From contig JAHEWK010000010.1 of assembly GCA_020740775.1 (NCBI GenBank), positions 1,488,001 through 1,552,000 of the forward strand: 64,000 bases of DNA, read 5' to 3'. This DNA comes from Ilyonectria destructans. Taxonomy: Eukaryota; Ascomycota; Sordariomycetes; Hypocreales; Nectriaceae. Positions 10,282 to 20,799 of the stretch are shown in pieces. The notes below the pieces were generated by a model. The model did not search any database and was not told the origin of the DNA. It worked only from the letters and a program-made list of their open reading frames with translations. A program made the position numbers and the translations under genes. Numbering within the stretch: position 1 is the first letter of the stretch; each line of letters opens with the position of its first letter.

Positions 10282-13160
10282 ATGGATATCCTTGCAGTCC
10301 CTCGCAGCCCTTCGACCCCGACCCCGATGACACCGCTTATCGGGAGGGTCAGTTGGGACTGTGGACCGTTTCTGTCATTCGCTGACCGACTTGGACTCCT
10401 TGGCAAGGTGCCTTATGACTTGCGACATCCAACCGCAGCCCTTCACATCCCGTATACCGAGCTTCTGTATCCAAGCTCCAAGGAAGAGACCGAGAGCTTT
10501 TTTCTGACGTGGTTCTACTTTGGGCTCGTTGCTGAAGTCCTCGGCCTCAACAAGGGTCCTGGACGAGCTACCGGAGTCGGCCAAGAGCACGCAGAGGCTC
10601 AGTATGACACGGTTTATCGCGATGTTATTATGGAGGTAGATGGTGCTCGATACATTAACGGAGCAAAGATCTTTGAAAAGCTCGAGTCGCAGTTGGCCAG
10701 TTTGATGGCTGGAGAGGAATATATGGTGGCTCAGCTCGGGCATATCAAATCCTGCCTCTATCTCACCTGCCAAATGTTGAGAGCTATTCACAGCGAATTT
10801 AACGAATCGGTGCTCCTTGCCATTGCGGGTTTAGGCGAAATTATATCCTCAGCAGCTCGAGCATGTTATGGCCAATTGGTACGTCGTGCTGTTGCATCTG
10901 GAACGGAAGCACCGCCTTATTCGGATATGACCTCACTTGCATGGGGTCCGAAACACCTCCACTCCAGCAAGCCGCTCATGTCAGACATGATAAGTTTTGG
11001 CTGGTGTCCCAGTGAGATAGAACGAGTCACGCAACTGTATCGAGGAATAACAACTATGTTTTTTTTTTCAAGGCTCAACAAGGGAGGGGCTCGCCGAGAT
11101 CATTCATCATGTACCAAGGTCCTTTGCAAAGCGTTCCAGATCGACCTTGCAACTTACAAGCTATCCCATGCGCAGCCAGGCTGTTCGTGCTCTGAGTACG
11201 TAATTGACATTGGAGAAGTACAGAGAGTACTGCGACATACAAAATCTTATCCTATTTTACGTTTTAATCAATTCGAGAATGGTCGCATCAGCCTCACCGT
11301 TGAGGAGTACAAGGCAGGAGATGAATACGTGGCGCTCTCTCATGTTTGTGGACCCAAATTCAAACTCTCTGCATCGCTAACATTCTTAGGTCTGGGCTGA
11401 TGGACTTGGGAATCCGAATGCCAATGCAATCCAAGAATGCCAAGTAGTTCACCTGCAGGAACTGATAACAAGCCTTCAACGGGATATGGTGCCAAGCCAA
11501 CATGCCTCGCCTGGCAGTAAAGAATATCGGCTGTGGATTGACACGTTGTGCTGCCCTACAGAACAATCAGGGAAAAGAATTTCTCTGGAGAGAATCCTGG
11601 ATGTGTATCGCAATGCGACCCATGTCCTTGTTCTTGACTCTTCCATCTCGTCATATAGCTCGGAAACATCTTCTGCAGAAATACTGCTCCGAATTTTCGG
11701 CACTTCTTCATGGATGAGGAGACTATGGACACTGCAAGGCAAGCTCTTAGTATTTCAATTTTTTTTTATTTCATGTCACTAACTAGCCAGTAGAGGGGGC
11801 CTTGTCGAAGTCACTTTGCTTTCAACTATCAGACCGTGCTGTACATGACCATGCTCTTTTTGATCAATTGCAGCAAGCCGCAGCTGCTGACCCGCGGCTT
11901 TATCAAATTTCTAATGACGTAGAGGCAGAGGTTAGTGGCATTCTAAGGTTGACGAGTGTAATCTGCTGCTGACAATGGCATCAAAAGCTTCAAAGAGTCC
12001 ACAACTACTGGGGCCGGCAGGAGAATGAAGTCTATGACAGAAAATCCAGCAATTACTTGGAATCAAGCCTCTATGAAACTCAATGGGCCCTCTACTTCAG
12101 AAGTGTGACGGTTCCATCCGACGAACCGCTTTGTCTTGCGACCCTCTTGTCGCTCAACATGGCTCCCATTGTTAAAACGGAGTCACACGAAGAACGAATG
12201 GCACTTGTCTGGCAGCAACTTGCGAAACTACACGGAGGAATTCCTCCGCGTATCATATTCGCTGAGGACAGGCCCATGAAACAGGCCGGCTTCCGATGGG
12301 CTCCGCTGTCATTACTTGGCTCCAACACGAATTCGGCGATTGATGCGAACAGCAGGGCAGTTCGGTTTCATACACCTAACATGGCTGCCTCCCACCTTGG
12401 TCGCCTGACCCCGGCAGGTCTTCGTGTTCACTTCCAGGGAGCTAGAATCAGGACTAGACCACTGGCTCCAGGGCTTCCACTCCACCCGTGGCAAGGATTG
12501 ATACAACCCAAAGAGACCTACTTGTATGCCAAGCAGGAAAGCTCAGGTTTTTGGTTTCGCATATTTGATGCGGAGCTTTTGAGGTTACAGTCAATGCAGT
12601 CACTTTCTGGCGACGAACTAAATGAGTGGTATAGACTAGCGGGGGATCGACTCTGCTCCGCCCTCGACGAAGGAGATGCTGCTCTCATACATGACAATTT
12701 CTCGGGTGAAAATCACCTCACAGAGTCTAACAACGCCTTGCACACCAGTCTTTTGGTGCGCATAAATCAATCGGATCAAAAGGATGGAGGGGCACTTCAA
12801 GTTCGCTCTTTTCGGTCTGTAGTTATCGACCGTCTCAGCAGTTCTGAAGTCCTTGTTGCTGAAGCTTTCAGAACTTTGGCCAGGGAGTTGGCATCCGAGG
12901 ACTTAACATTGAGGTTCCTGAATACTCCAGGTCGGAATGTGGAAGGGGAAGAGTGGAAAGCTATCAAAGGTGAGATGAAAACTAGGATGAAAGAAGCAGC
13001 AATGGAGTACTGGGATGAGACTCCTGATTTCCAAATGGCCGTCGGGGAGACAATCGGACCAGACATGCGGGAATGGTTTTGGGTAATGATCCCTATGTTG
13101 CTGTCGCATGAGATATTATTTGAGGACTTGCCACAGGACCAAATTTGGATCGTGGACTGA
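10282..13160 (+). CDS. HET (heterokaryon incompatibility) domain protein
   Basis: Four exons: 10282-11343, 11390-11738, 11794-11930 and 11988-13160, giving 906 residues. The HET domain starts at EYVALSHV, splices into WADGLGNPNANAIQ and continues through LWIDTLCCPTE, YRNATHVLVLD and SSWMRRLWTLQEGAL. This is the canonical order of the LSHVW, W-I-D-x-x-C and WMxRxWTLQE blocks in about residues 348-475. The long N-terminal region and ~390-residue C-terminus are typical of large HET proteins. ATG 10282 (MDILAVPRSP, then a Pro/Asp-Gly-Pro-Phe region) resembles other family starts. Intron 1 uses a GTTTGT donor, and intron 2 appears to be GC-AG with a TAGCCAGTAG acceptor. HET proteins mediate non-self recognition and cell death after hyphal fusion. 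Here the gene is intact while its neighbours are decayed. Confidence 0.85.
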
Positions 13161-13740
13161 CTTAAACACTTAAATAAAGGAGCTGGCGGAAGTTTATTGC
13201 TTTTTTTCCCCGCATAAATCCATCTTTCTAATCGATTCCTACAGACTTTTGATGTTTAGAGGCCCAGAACGAATCGACTATACGCGGTGTAACTCGGGCA
13301 CGTAAAATCGGCCGAGATTCTTTGATTTGAAATGTTGACTTGCGTAATTGTCTTTGCTGAGTTACGCTCTGCTGACTTCGACGGTTTCTTCCACCTTCCT
13401 CCCTTCTCTCTCACTCCCTCTTTACTTCGTCCTCCAACCGACCCTCCCAACGTGCATTTTTGTCTCGCATCAGTTCCTTAGTGATTACTAGATATACTAC
13501 ACAAATCGAACATTGAATTAACTCAAATCGCGTCCTTCAAACCCCGGAGTCGCGGCCCTACCCCTGCTATCGCCAAAGTCGGCGGAGCATATCTCACAAC
13601 CCAGATGCAACTACCAGGAAAGTAATTGGAGGCAAATGGACAGAAGTTTTTCTCTCGTGCTATCACTCGTGTATCTCACTTCCGAAAAAATAGCGCTTTC
13701 AACACTTTCTATGAATTTCAGCCACTAATGCTCCTCAACT
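13161..13740. other. Convergent spacer
   Basis: Sequence between the HET gene and the end of the minus-strand DUF7580-like gene. It contains a CT-rich tract at about 13385-13450. No gene is supported. Confidence 0.35.
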
Positions 13741-15480
13741 CTATGAATTCTCAAGATCCTTTAAAAGCAGAGCGACAACTCCTGAGTACACTTCTTGGCA
13801 AAAGTCTTCGTCGTGGAAGTCAAGATTATGGCTGTGCAACTCGCCATCAAGACATCGCATGACGGCAGTCCCATAGTTCGAACTGCTCATCCATACCTGG
13901 CCTAGGAGCCTCTTAGAGGTAATGTAGTCCACAAACGGACTGGTCTTAAGCAGAGATATTTCTTGCGTGGTGCGTAATGATTCAAATGATTTGCCCAAAT
14001 TTAGCTCAATCAAGAGCACCGCGAGACTGATCAATGTCGGATTGCGGACAAGAGGGGTTCCAGGAAGGTCTTTTTTGTAGGGTAGACCGTTGTTCGGAAA
14101 AGTTGCCATCACGAAAGGGTTGTCGTAGAGTTGGTAGCTTTGTTTTCGGAAGAAATATATTTCGCGGCTGCTGATCGTGTTGGGGAGCCAAGGACTGCCG
14201 TGGAGCTGGAGAATGCTGGAAGAGATGTCCACCGCAAGCCTCAGACGGTCTTGATATGACAGGGATAAAATACATTTGTTCCCCTCGAGAACCTCCTCTA
14301 AAGAGATAATAGACCAAGTCCGGGTATTTTCTTCCCATGGAGTCGGGACAGGATACACACCGTATCTTCTTGTGGTTTGGGATGACTTGTCGATAATAGT
14401 TCCATAGAAGTCAGTTTGTTTCTGCTTATGAGCCCTTCTTATCTTCTCGCAAAGGTTCAGGTAGGTCGCAGAATTGTCCAATGCTGTACTAGATATTCCC
14501 AATGTAATAGTGGGTATAGACGTAAGCACATCCATGGAGACATCTGTCTTGGCGCCTGTAGTATTGGTAGATGATAAAATTGCGGCTAAGCTGGAGAACC
14601 CAATGCTTCGCTTGCCTTGGGCTTTCATTATTTGTGTAGTAGGTGCTGGAAGTACTGAAGAAAACGATGTTGTTCTGGTCGCTGTGGCCGCCTTAATCAT
14701 GACTTCTTCCCAATTTCGATCGTCCATGAGACGTCTACTAGGGTCGATAGTTGAAGTCTTGTACGACACCGCGAGTTGAAATTCAATGTGGTCCATTGTC
14801 CTTTCGTTGTCTTCATTTGGGGGCATGTCAGCTGAACGACTTTCCAGTCGTAAACTCAGGTCATGTTGGCAAGGACAGTCCAAGCTAGATTACAATGCTT
14901 GATATAGGCTTTGGGACATATCTCGGAGAATGGTGACGAGCTTCCCTCGAGAACGGACTCGTCTCGCTGGCTCAAGTTCAATATTTCGATCCGTTAGGTT
15001 TTCAAGGTTAGATATGCCTTCTCTGATTGTTGACAAGAGATCGGCGTATTTTGATCGACTCAAAGTAAAAACTGCCTTCTTGAGCTTCGAGACATTCGCC
15101 CCACGTTGGGAATTAATGCGTGTTGTCATATCGTCTACCGCGGTCTTGATGTCTCTGATGGTAGCTTCAAAGACGTCAAATCCTGTCCAGAGTCGGGCTC
15201 TAATTTTGGCTTGGGTGTCTGCATCTCTCCAATGATCGCCCACAGGGTTTTTGATCATCAGATCAATCCTGGAATCTGGGACAAGGCCGCAGAGCAACTT
15301 TTCGCACACATTCAGCAACTTGACCCTCTCCGTTTCGAGGTTGCGTGTAATGCTACGGAGCTCACGCTCGTACTTTGCATATCTCTGAAGCGTCGAGAGC
15401 CCCTCTCCATATTGCTGGATTGCGGTGACTACCAGTGGTAGGGCTCCGAGAACGAGTCCTGCGATCTCAAGGCCAGACAT
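13741..15480 (-). pseudogene. DUF7580-like fungal protein gene with one premature TAA
   Basis: The first part (15480-14893) encodes about 196 residues opening with MSGLEIAGLVLGALPLVVTA, the hydrophobic helix that starts many fungal HET/NLR-associated proteins. A helical region with SKLKKAVFTLSRSK follows. After SLYQAL the frame hits TAA (14892-14890) and continues in the same frame for about 383 residues to 13741. That part includes CPCQHDLSLRLESR and the SYQDRLRLAVDISSSILQLHGSPWL block, with PLVRNPTLISLAVLLIELNLGKSF further on. I associate both with the DUF7580 family. The junction normally reads through a Cys-x-Cys-x-x-H segment, so TAA is probably a mutated CAA rather than a gene boundary. 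No good donor/acceptor pair surrounds it. The whole frame is 580 codons. If the stop is real, only the N-terminal helical part is made. Confidence 0.7.
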
Positions 15481-15782
15481 GACTTAATGAAGACAGAACG
15501 GATGAGATAATTTCGAGCACTAGCGGGACGAGGCTGTACTAAAAGAAGTCATCTCGCAGTAAGGATTACTCAGCTGCGCGGGGTATACGCCACTCGTCAC
15601 AAGACCCAGGATGAGATTATTTCATAAGGCTGCAAGGTGAGCCAATTTATGGGTTGCATCTTGACTTGTTGCAATCGTTCAACGCTCATGTCAGTTCTAG
15701 CCCTCGGCCTAATTCCACTGTCTCGCTACTTAATAGCAGATAGACGACAGAGCCAACCACGAACTCCAGAAGGTGCTTAAAT

Positions 15783-17850
15783 ATGCAGGAAACGATTTCT
15801 ATCCATGTCAAGAGCTGCCTTGAACTCTTTCAGAACGTTTTCAAGGCTTCGGAAATCGTTCATGCTGGCACCCCAGGAACCAACTTCTTAAGAGACGACC
15901 ACACTCGACTCAAAGTGTGGTCAGGCAACATGGGAGCGCATAGTACCGGGATGAGTTCGCTCGATTACCGCCTCCGAGATTCTTCGCATATTCAGACCCA
16001 AATTATCCAACTTCTTGGTGATCTTGGCAAATTGCTTAAAGACGCGGCGGCAATCCTTAGCGGAGACAAAATTCCGTGGGATCAGCTTAGTGGCCTAGAT
16101 GGGCTCGACACGGACGCAGAATCCGAATCCGATGATGGTTCCCTCGATACAGAGCTTGATCAGATTTCCGTGGATGTGGCCGATGTAGTCACTTGTCTTC
16201 TTCGCTTCAGCTCGACCATTCGGGATCCAGCTCCTCATGATAGGTTCGCAGAGGCTCAATCAATCGAGCCCTCTGATTCTGAGCTGTCTGATGTCCAGCA
16301 TGTGCAATCCAAATTTAGCTCTATGGACTCGAGCATTACAACGAGGCTAGGAAAGGCTGTATCCAACCGGCGACAGTACTTCAAATACCGAAAAGTTCGC
16401 CATGCCAAATTAGCCCATGGGCCTAACCAGGGCTCCGCTATAGATACGACCCACGACAAACCTCAGCAAACCTTTCTCTCCTCTATCTCTGAACACCTTG
16501 ACGAAAGCTCCAAGTCGACAGAATTTACGTCCGTCGTTCTTGAAGACGATGAGACTTCAGACACCGGATCTTCTGAAACCTCATCATCTGAAACAGAGAG
16601 TGAAAGCCGCCAATTTCCTCTATTACCGAACGAAGCCTTCAAGGGCCCGTTTCAATGCCCCTACTGCTATATGGTAATTAATGCGACAGACGGGGTTTCA
16701 TGGAGGTAAGCTTTTATTGTCCACACACTGGAAAAACAACTGACATAATATTTGAAGAAAGCACGTATATCAGGACCTTCGACCATACATCTGTCTAGTG
16801 AAGGATTGCTTAACTCCCGAAAGGGAGTTTTCCAGTCGGCATCAATGGATGGAACACACCAAACACCATTGGAACACGTACAGGTGTCCATCTAGTTGTG
16901 ACTTGAGCTTTCCTTCCATCCCCGAATGCAAGGACCATGTCGTTCAAAGCCACCCTGCTGAAGGAACCTCAACTGGCATAGATGCCCTCATAACGCTCAA
17001 TGTCCAACCCTTTGATATCCAACAGGGCGTATCGTGTCCTCTTTGCGGGGATATCTTGAGCTCGCTTCGGCAATACCAAAAGCATGTTGGCCGACATCAA
17101 GAGCAATTGGCGCTCTTCGCTCTACCAGACTTAGAGTTGGCGGACGTATCCAAAACTGAAGACTATCCCAGTGCTGAAATGAAACCTCTAGATTCAGCAG
17201 GTCAGCCCTTGGGCTACCATGCCCTGTCACAATTTACTACCATGGACTCGCCGAATGCGGACAGCGGAACAGGAGCCAGAATATCACCCTCGGTCACTTA
17301 TAGCCTGTCAAATTCGGGTAAAATGAGCCCTCGGCATGCGGATACTGGGGTAGGAAGCGAAGGCCAATCCTCGAGACAACATGTACAGCCGGATCTGAAT
17401 AGTGGCACCGTTCCCGGCCGTGACGGACCTTTCTCCTGTCTCTGGCCCGCTTGCAATGCAGGTCCGTTTAAGCGTACCGCTGATCTCCGGAGGCATTTTA
17501 GGAACACGCATGCCTCGGGGATACAGGTTGGCAATTATCGCTGTGACTACCCACGCTGTGCTCGTTCTGGCGAGCCTTTCAACCGCCGCGATTTCTTCCA
17601 CGACCACTTGCGCGAGTACCACAAAGAGGACATCCCGAAAAAGCGTGGTGTTATCGACGATGAATGGCTCGAGAACCGCTATGTTCCTTCAACGTGGTGG
17701 CGATGCGAACGCTGCCTCGTCCGCATCTACCTCTCCAAGCACGGTTTTGAGTGCCCAATATGCAACACATCGTTAGATGAAAAGCGCAAGAGGAGGCGCC
17801 AAGGGAATATTCACGGGGGGTTGAAACTTCAACTTCAATCTGAGAATTAA
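15783..17850 (+). CDS. Multi-C2H2 zinc-finger protein (fungal acuF-like type)
   Basis: Two exons, 15783-16705 and 16758-17850 (GTAAGC donor, 52-nt intron), giving 671 residues. The N-terminal ~250 residues form a helical domain with an acidic DAESESDDGS stretch and a Ser/Glu-rich linker. Cys/His modules follow. A FQCPYCYMVI-...-KHVYQDLRPYIC module is completed across the splice site. Then come CPLCGDILSSLRQYQKHVGRH, CLWPACNAG-...-RRHFRNTH, CDYPRCARSGEPFNRRDFFHDHLREYH and a terminal CERC..CPIC pair. This arrangement is the abundant fungal 'C2H2, oxidoreductase acuF-like' type often found beside HET and NLR genes. DNA binding is not shown. The start is the first ATG of the open frame, and a short upstream exon cannot be excluded. 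Confidence 0.8.
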
Positions 17851-18378
17851 ACCCTGCCAAAAAGCATTCCAGGTCGTGGAGTGTTGCTTGCTGTGGGGCT
17901 GCTCAAGGCGAGCGAGGTCAAGCTACTGACTAGCTTGTGTGGAAGTACATCATGCAGGTAGTCAAGAGGATAAAATAGTAGAGGGTTAGTTCATGTAATG
18001 GAACCGTGATCGGGCTGATGATCGGATCGACGTTGCATTGAGGCGCAATGGCGTTTTTGCCAATGCTAGATGAAGTTGTCTAAGGTCAAATACACATAAC
18101 ACGCCCTTATCCAAGTTCTGAGTCTCCGTGAGATCCCCCCTGGCTGAACATATAACCAGGTTTGTATTCCGAATTAATTAGAACGGCATATCTTTATACA
18201 GTATTGTTGTTTCAGAGTCAGCATGTGGCGCAACAGAGTTGCATATCTGCTAACGTTACTTGTCTCATTGTCGATCGTTTTCGAACTAAGCCACGCTATT
18301 ATCGCTGCACCTCCCAGTTTGATCACCCTTCCACGTCAAGAACCTTCACAACTCCAAAAGAAACACTCAAACATCACA
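17851..18378. other. Spacer and possible alternative N-terminus of the lipocalin-like gene
   Basis: No separate gene. From 18223 the downstream gene's frame is open and would add 52 residues that look like a signal sequence (LLTLLVSLSIVF). This may be leader rather than coding. Confidence 0.4.
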
Positions 18379-18981
18379 ATGGCGGCTAATTCCGAGGGCA
18401 TCACCCTCAGTCTGCCTTCTAAATACGGCTCCTCTCCGCCGGCTGCGTCCTCCGCGCCGACGCTGGAATGGCTCACCGCGACGTGGACCGTCACGCACTC
18501 AACCCTCTCCATGTGGCGCTCCGCGCGCAACGTCCGCATCACATACAACCGGCTCCCGGCGAACAGCAGCGGCGTCGCGCGGCTTGATGACCTCGTCGAG
18601 TACGAGCCCTCCAACAAAGAAGGCGTGCTCAAGTCGGTGACGGGAATCGACACGCAAGCGCCCGGCGGCAGCGCGTGCAGCTGGAACTGGCGCGGCAAGG
18701 GCATGCTGCTGATGATCACGAGCCACTGGGAGGTTCTGGGCTGGGGCGAGGCGACGACGGCTGAGGGCGTGAAGGAGCGGTGGGCGGTGACGTGGTTTGC
18801 GCCGACGCTATTCACATCCGAGGGCCTAGACGTGTACTGCGATCGCGAGGAGGGTTTGAGTGCCGAGACCTACACCGCCGTGCTGAAGGCGCTGGGGGCG
18901 TTGGGCGAGGCATCGTTGGTGGCGATGGTGGAAAAGGATATGAAGCCCGTTGAAATTCGCCTTCCGCGGGTCGCGGCTTGA
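18379..18981 (+). CDS. Lipocalin/calycin-like conserved fungal protein
   Basis: Intronless, 200 residues from ATG 18379, which has a good fungal context (CACAATGG). Landmarks are EWLTATWTVTHSTLSMW (near residue 30), VRITYNRL, WNWRGKGMLLM, SHWEVLGWG, WAVTWFAPTLFTSEGLDVYC and a helical tail. The G-x-W-like start, repeated beta-strand pattern and single-domain size fit the calycin superfamily. Related proteins are widespread and uncharacterised in ascomycetes, probably binding a small hydrophobic ligand (inference). An in-frame ATG at 18223 would add a hydrophobic, signal-like extension. I prefer the shorter form because the conserved domain begins just after 18379, but secretion or membrane targeting of a longer isoform is possible. 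The 3' end is 226 bp from the converging CWC25 gene. The coding sequence is noticeably GC-rich. Confidence 0.65.
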   Translation: MAANSEGITLSLPSKYGSSPPAASSAPTLEWLTATWTVTHSTLSMWRSARNVRITYNRLPANSSGVARLDDLVEYEPSNKEGVLKSVTGIDTQAPGGSACSWNWRGKGMLLMITSHWEVLGWGEATTAEGVKERWAVTWFAPTLFTSEGLDVYCDREEGLSAETYTAVLKALGALGEASLVAMVEKDMKPVEIRLPRVAA

Positions 18982-19207
18982 TTCATGGCTGCGTACGGAC
19001 AAGCTAAGATGATGGGTTGATAGGTGTGTCAAGTTGGGATGTCATGTTTCTTGCGCCGGCCGAGTATCTTGACCTAGGTACCTACACAGCAGGGCAGCAC
19101 TTTACTTGTTTTCGATTCCATGATTGATTTCCATAGACTTGAATTTCAGTTTGGGGGTATCTCATAAACTATTCACGGCTTCAATCTCTGGACCGGCATC
19201 TCCGACT

Positions 19208-20361
19208 TCAATCTCTAGATCGGTATCTCCGATGTCTCCCGCTGTCGTCTCGCGCGGGTGAACGGGAGTCCCGTCTTCGGTGCCGCTCGTCACCTTCCCT
19301 TCTCCTTTCTCTGCTCTTATCGTTTCTTGATTCATCCCGGTCATCATGGTGCTCATGTCTTTTCTTTCTCCGATCCTTCGACTCATCTCTGTCATGTCTG
19401 TCCTTGTCATGATGCCTCCTCTCCCTTGAGCGATGCCTGTAGTCTGATCGCCGAGAGGACCCGTCCTTGTCCCTCGTCTCTTCACTGTCTTCATGTCCCC
19501 TCCGGCGCTTCTCCCGGTGGCGCTCCTCCCGGCGAAGCTGCTTCAACTGCCCAGCCTGCTCCTCTTGGAATTGCTTGCGCTCCTTCTTCAGCTCCCGAAC
19601 CTTGGATGCAGCCTGTTTCATCATGGCCAACGGGTCACTGGCGACAATACGCTTTGTATCTCGCTCCCTACGTTGCGGGTCCTCCCTACCCCAGACGTTC
19701 TTGAGTGGCGCTTCTTGTACGGTTGGTTCGGACTGCGAGTACCACGGGTTTGAGATGCCGTCCCTTCCCGCGGCATTGGAGAATCGCATCGTGTATTGAT
19801 CTTCGAAGCTCTGTTTTTTCTTCTTGGCTTCCTTTTCTGCTTCTTCATTCTTCTCGGCATGCGCTCTGAGCTTTGCATCGCCCAAGAGATCGATATGGCC
19901 GGCATGATCAACAATCGGCGCCGTGCTTGTTGCCTTGCGCTCCGGCTCAAAGGTGGTCACAGCCAGCTCGTTCTTCTCTCTAGCTATTCGCAGCTCAAAT
20001 TGGGTATCGTCTTCGTCCGGTCGCTTTCGTTTCCGTCGCATGCCGCCCGAGTGTGAGGCGCCTGGTGCGCTACCCGCAGGGGACTCGTGGGCCTTGGCCG
20101 GTTCGACATCTTCGATAGGGGGGGGAGCTTCGCCTCGTAGAATGGCTAGTCGGCGCTGCGCATCAATCTCTTGCATGCGCTGCTCCTCTGCCTCTTCCGC
20201 ATCTTTGGCGGCGGCCTCGTCGCGACGGACGCGCGCGATGTTGTCGGCATTGTAGACGTTCCAGGACTTTTTACCTAGCAGGTGGCTGTGATGGTTTGGT
20301 CAGTGAGCCGTGAAGAAGAGCAGGAAAAAGGTACAGGGCTGTTTGGGTCTTACAGTGGCAT
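19208..20361 (-). CDS. CWC25: Pre-mRNA-splicing factor CWC25
   Basis: Two exons: a tiny 8-nt first exon 20361-20354 (ATGCCACT) and 20285-19208, giving 361 residues. The spliced N-terminus reads MPLHLLGKKSWNVYNADNI, the highly conserved opening of Cwc25. The RVRRDEAAA Cir_N-type helix follows. Middle blocks include LLGDAKLRAHAEKNEEAEKEA and NPWYSQ, and the C-terminal ~110 residues are Arg/Ser/Asp/His-rich (RS-like). Cwc25 joins the Prp2-activated spliceosome and promotes the first transesterification step in the nucleus. The intron has a GTAAGA donor and CACAG acceptor. The start is decided by the conserved peptide, since without the micro-exon the frame begins internally. It is divergent from SEC18. 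Confidence 0.92.
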
Positions 20362-20799
20362 CCTGAGCTAGGACCCAGGTTAAAATTGGGGCGCACTTAG
20401 TATTGGAAGATGCTTCGAGGTGTCATGAAGCCGAATTCATGACGGATCATCATTGTCTGGCGCTTCTGCCTTGTCTTGGTCTGGCCGTGACCGGAATGCG
20501 GGGCCGATCCCCCTCTAACTTCTAAGGCTGCAAGAATGGCGATGACATAGCCACTAAGCTAAGCCTAATCAGGCACTAAAGGTTACGAAACCCAGCTGAG
20601 ACCCTGCGGCCGTCGCCCCTCGTTGGCGTCAGCATACGTGAAGCTCCAGCATGGCCACTCTCACCAACGAAACTTAGACTTGTCAACTATCAACACCACT
20701 CACATTCAACCGGCCCAAGATCCCCATTACTCCCTGACTACGGGATCCATACGCCCTTACTGCCGCTTCTTCCTCTTCTGAACCTCCCACACCGCCGCA
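20362..20799. promoter_or_regulatory. Divergent promoter between CWC25 and SEC18
   Basis: A 438-bp spacer between two oppositely transcribed essential genes. No TATA box stands out. Inferred to be a shared promoter region. Confidence 0.4.
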
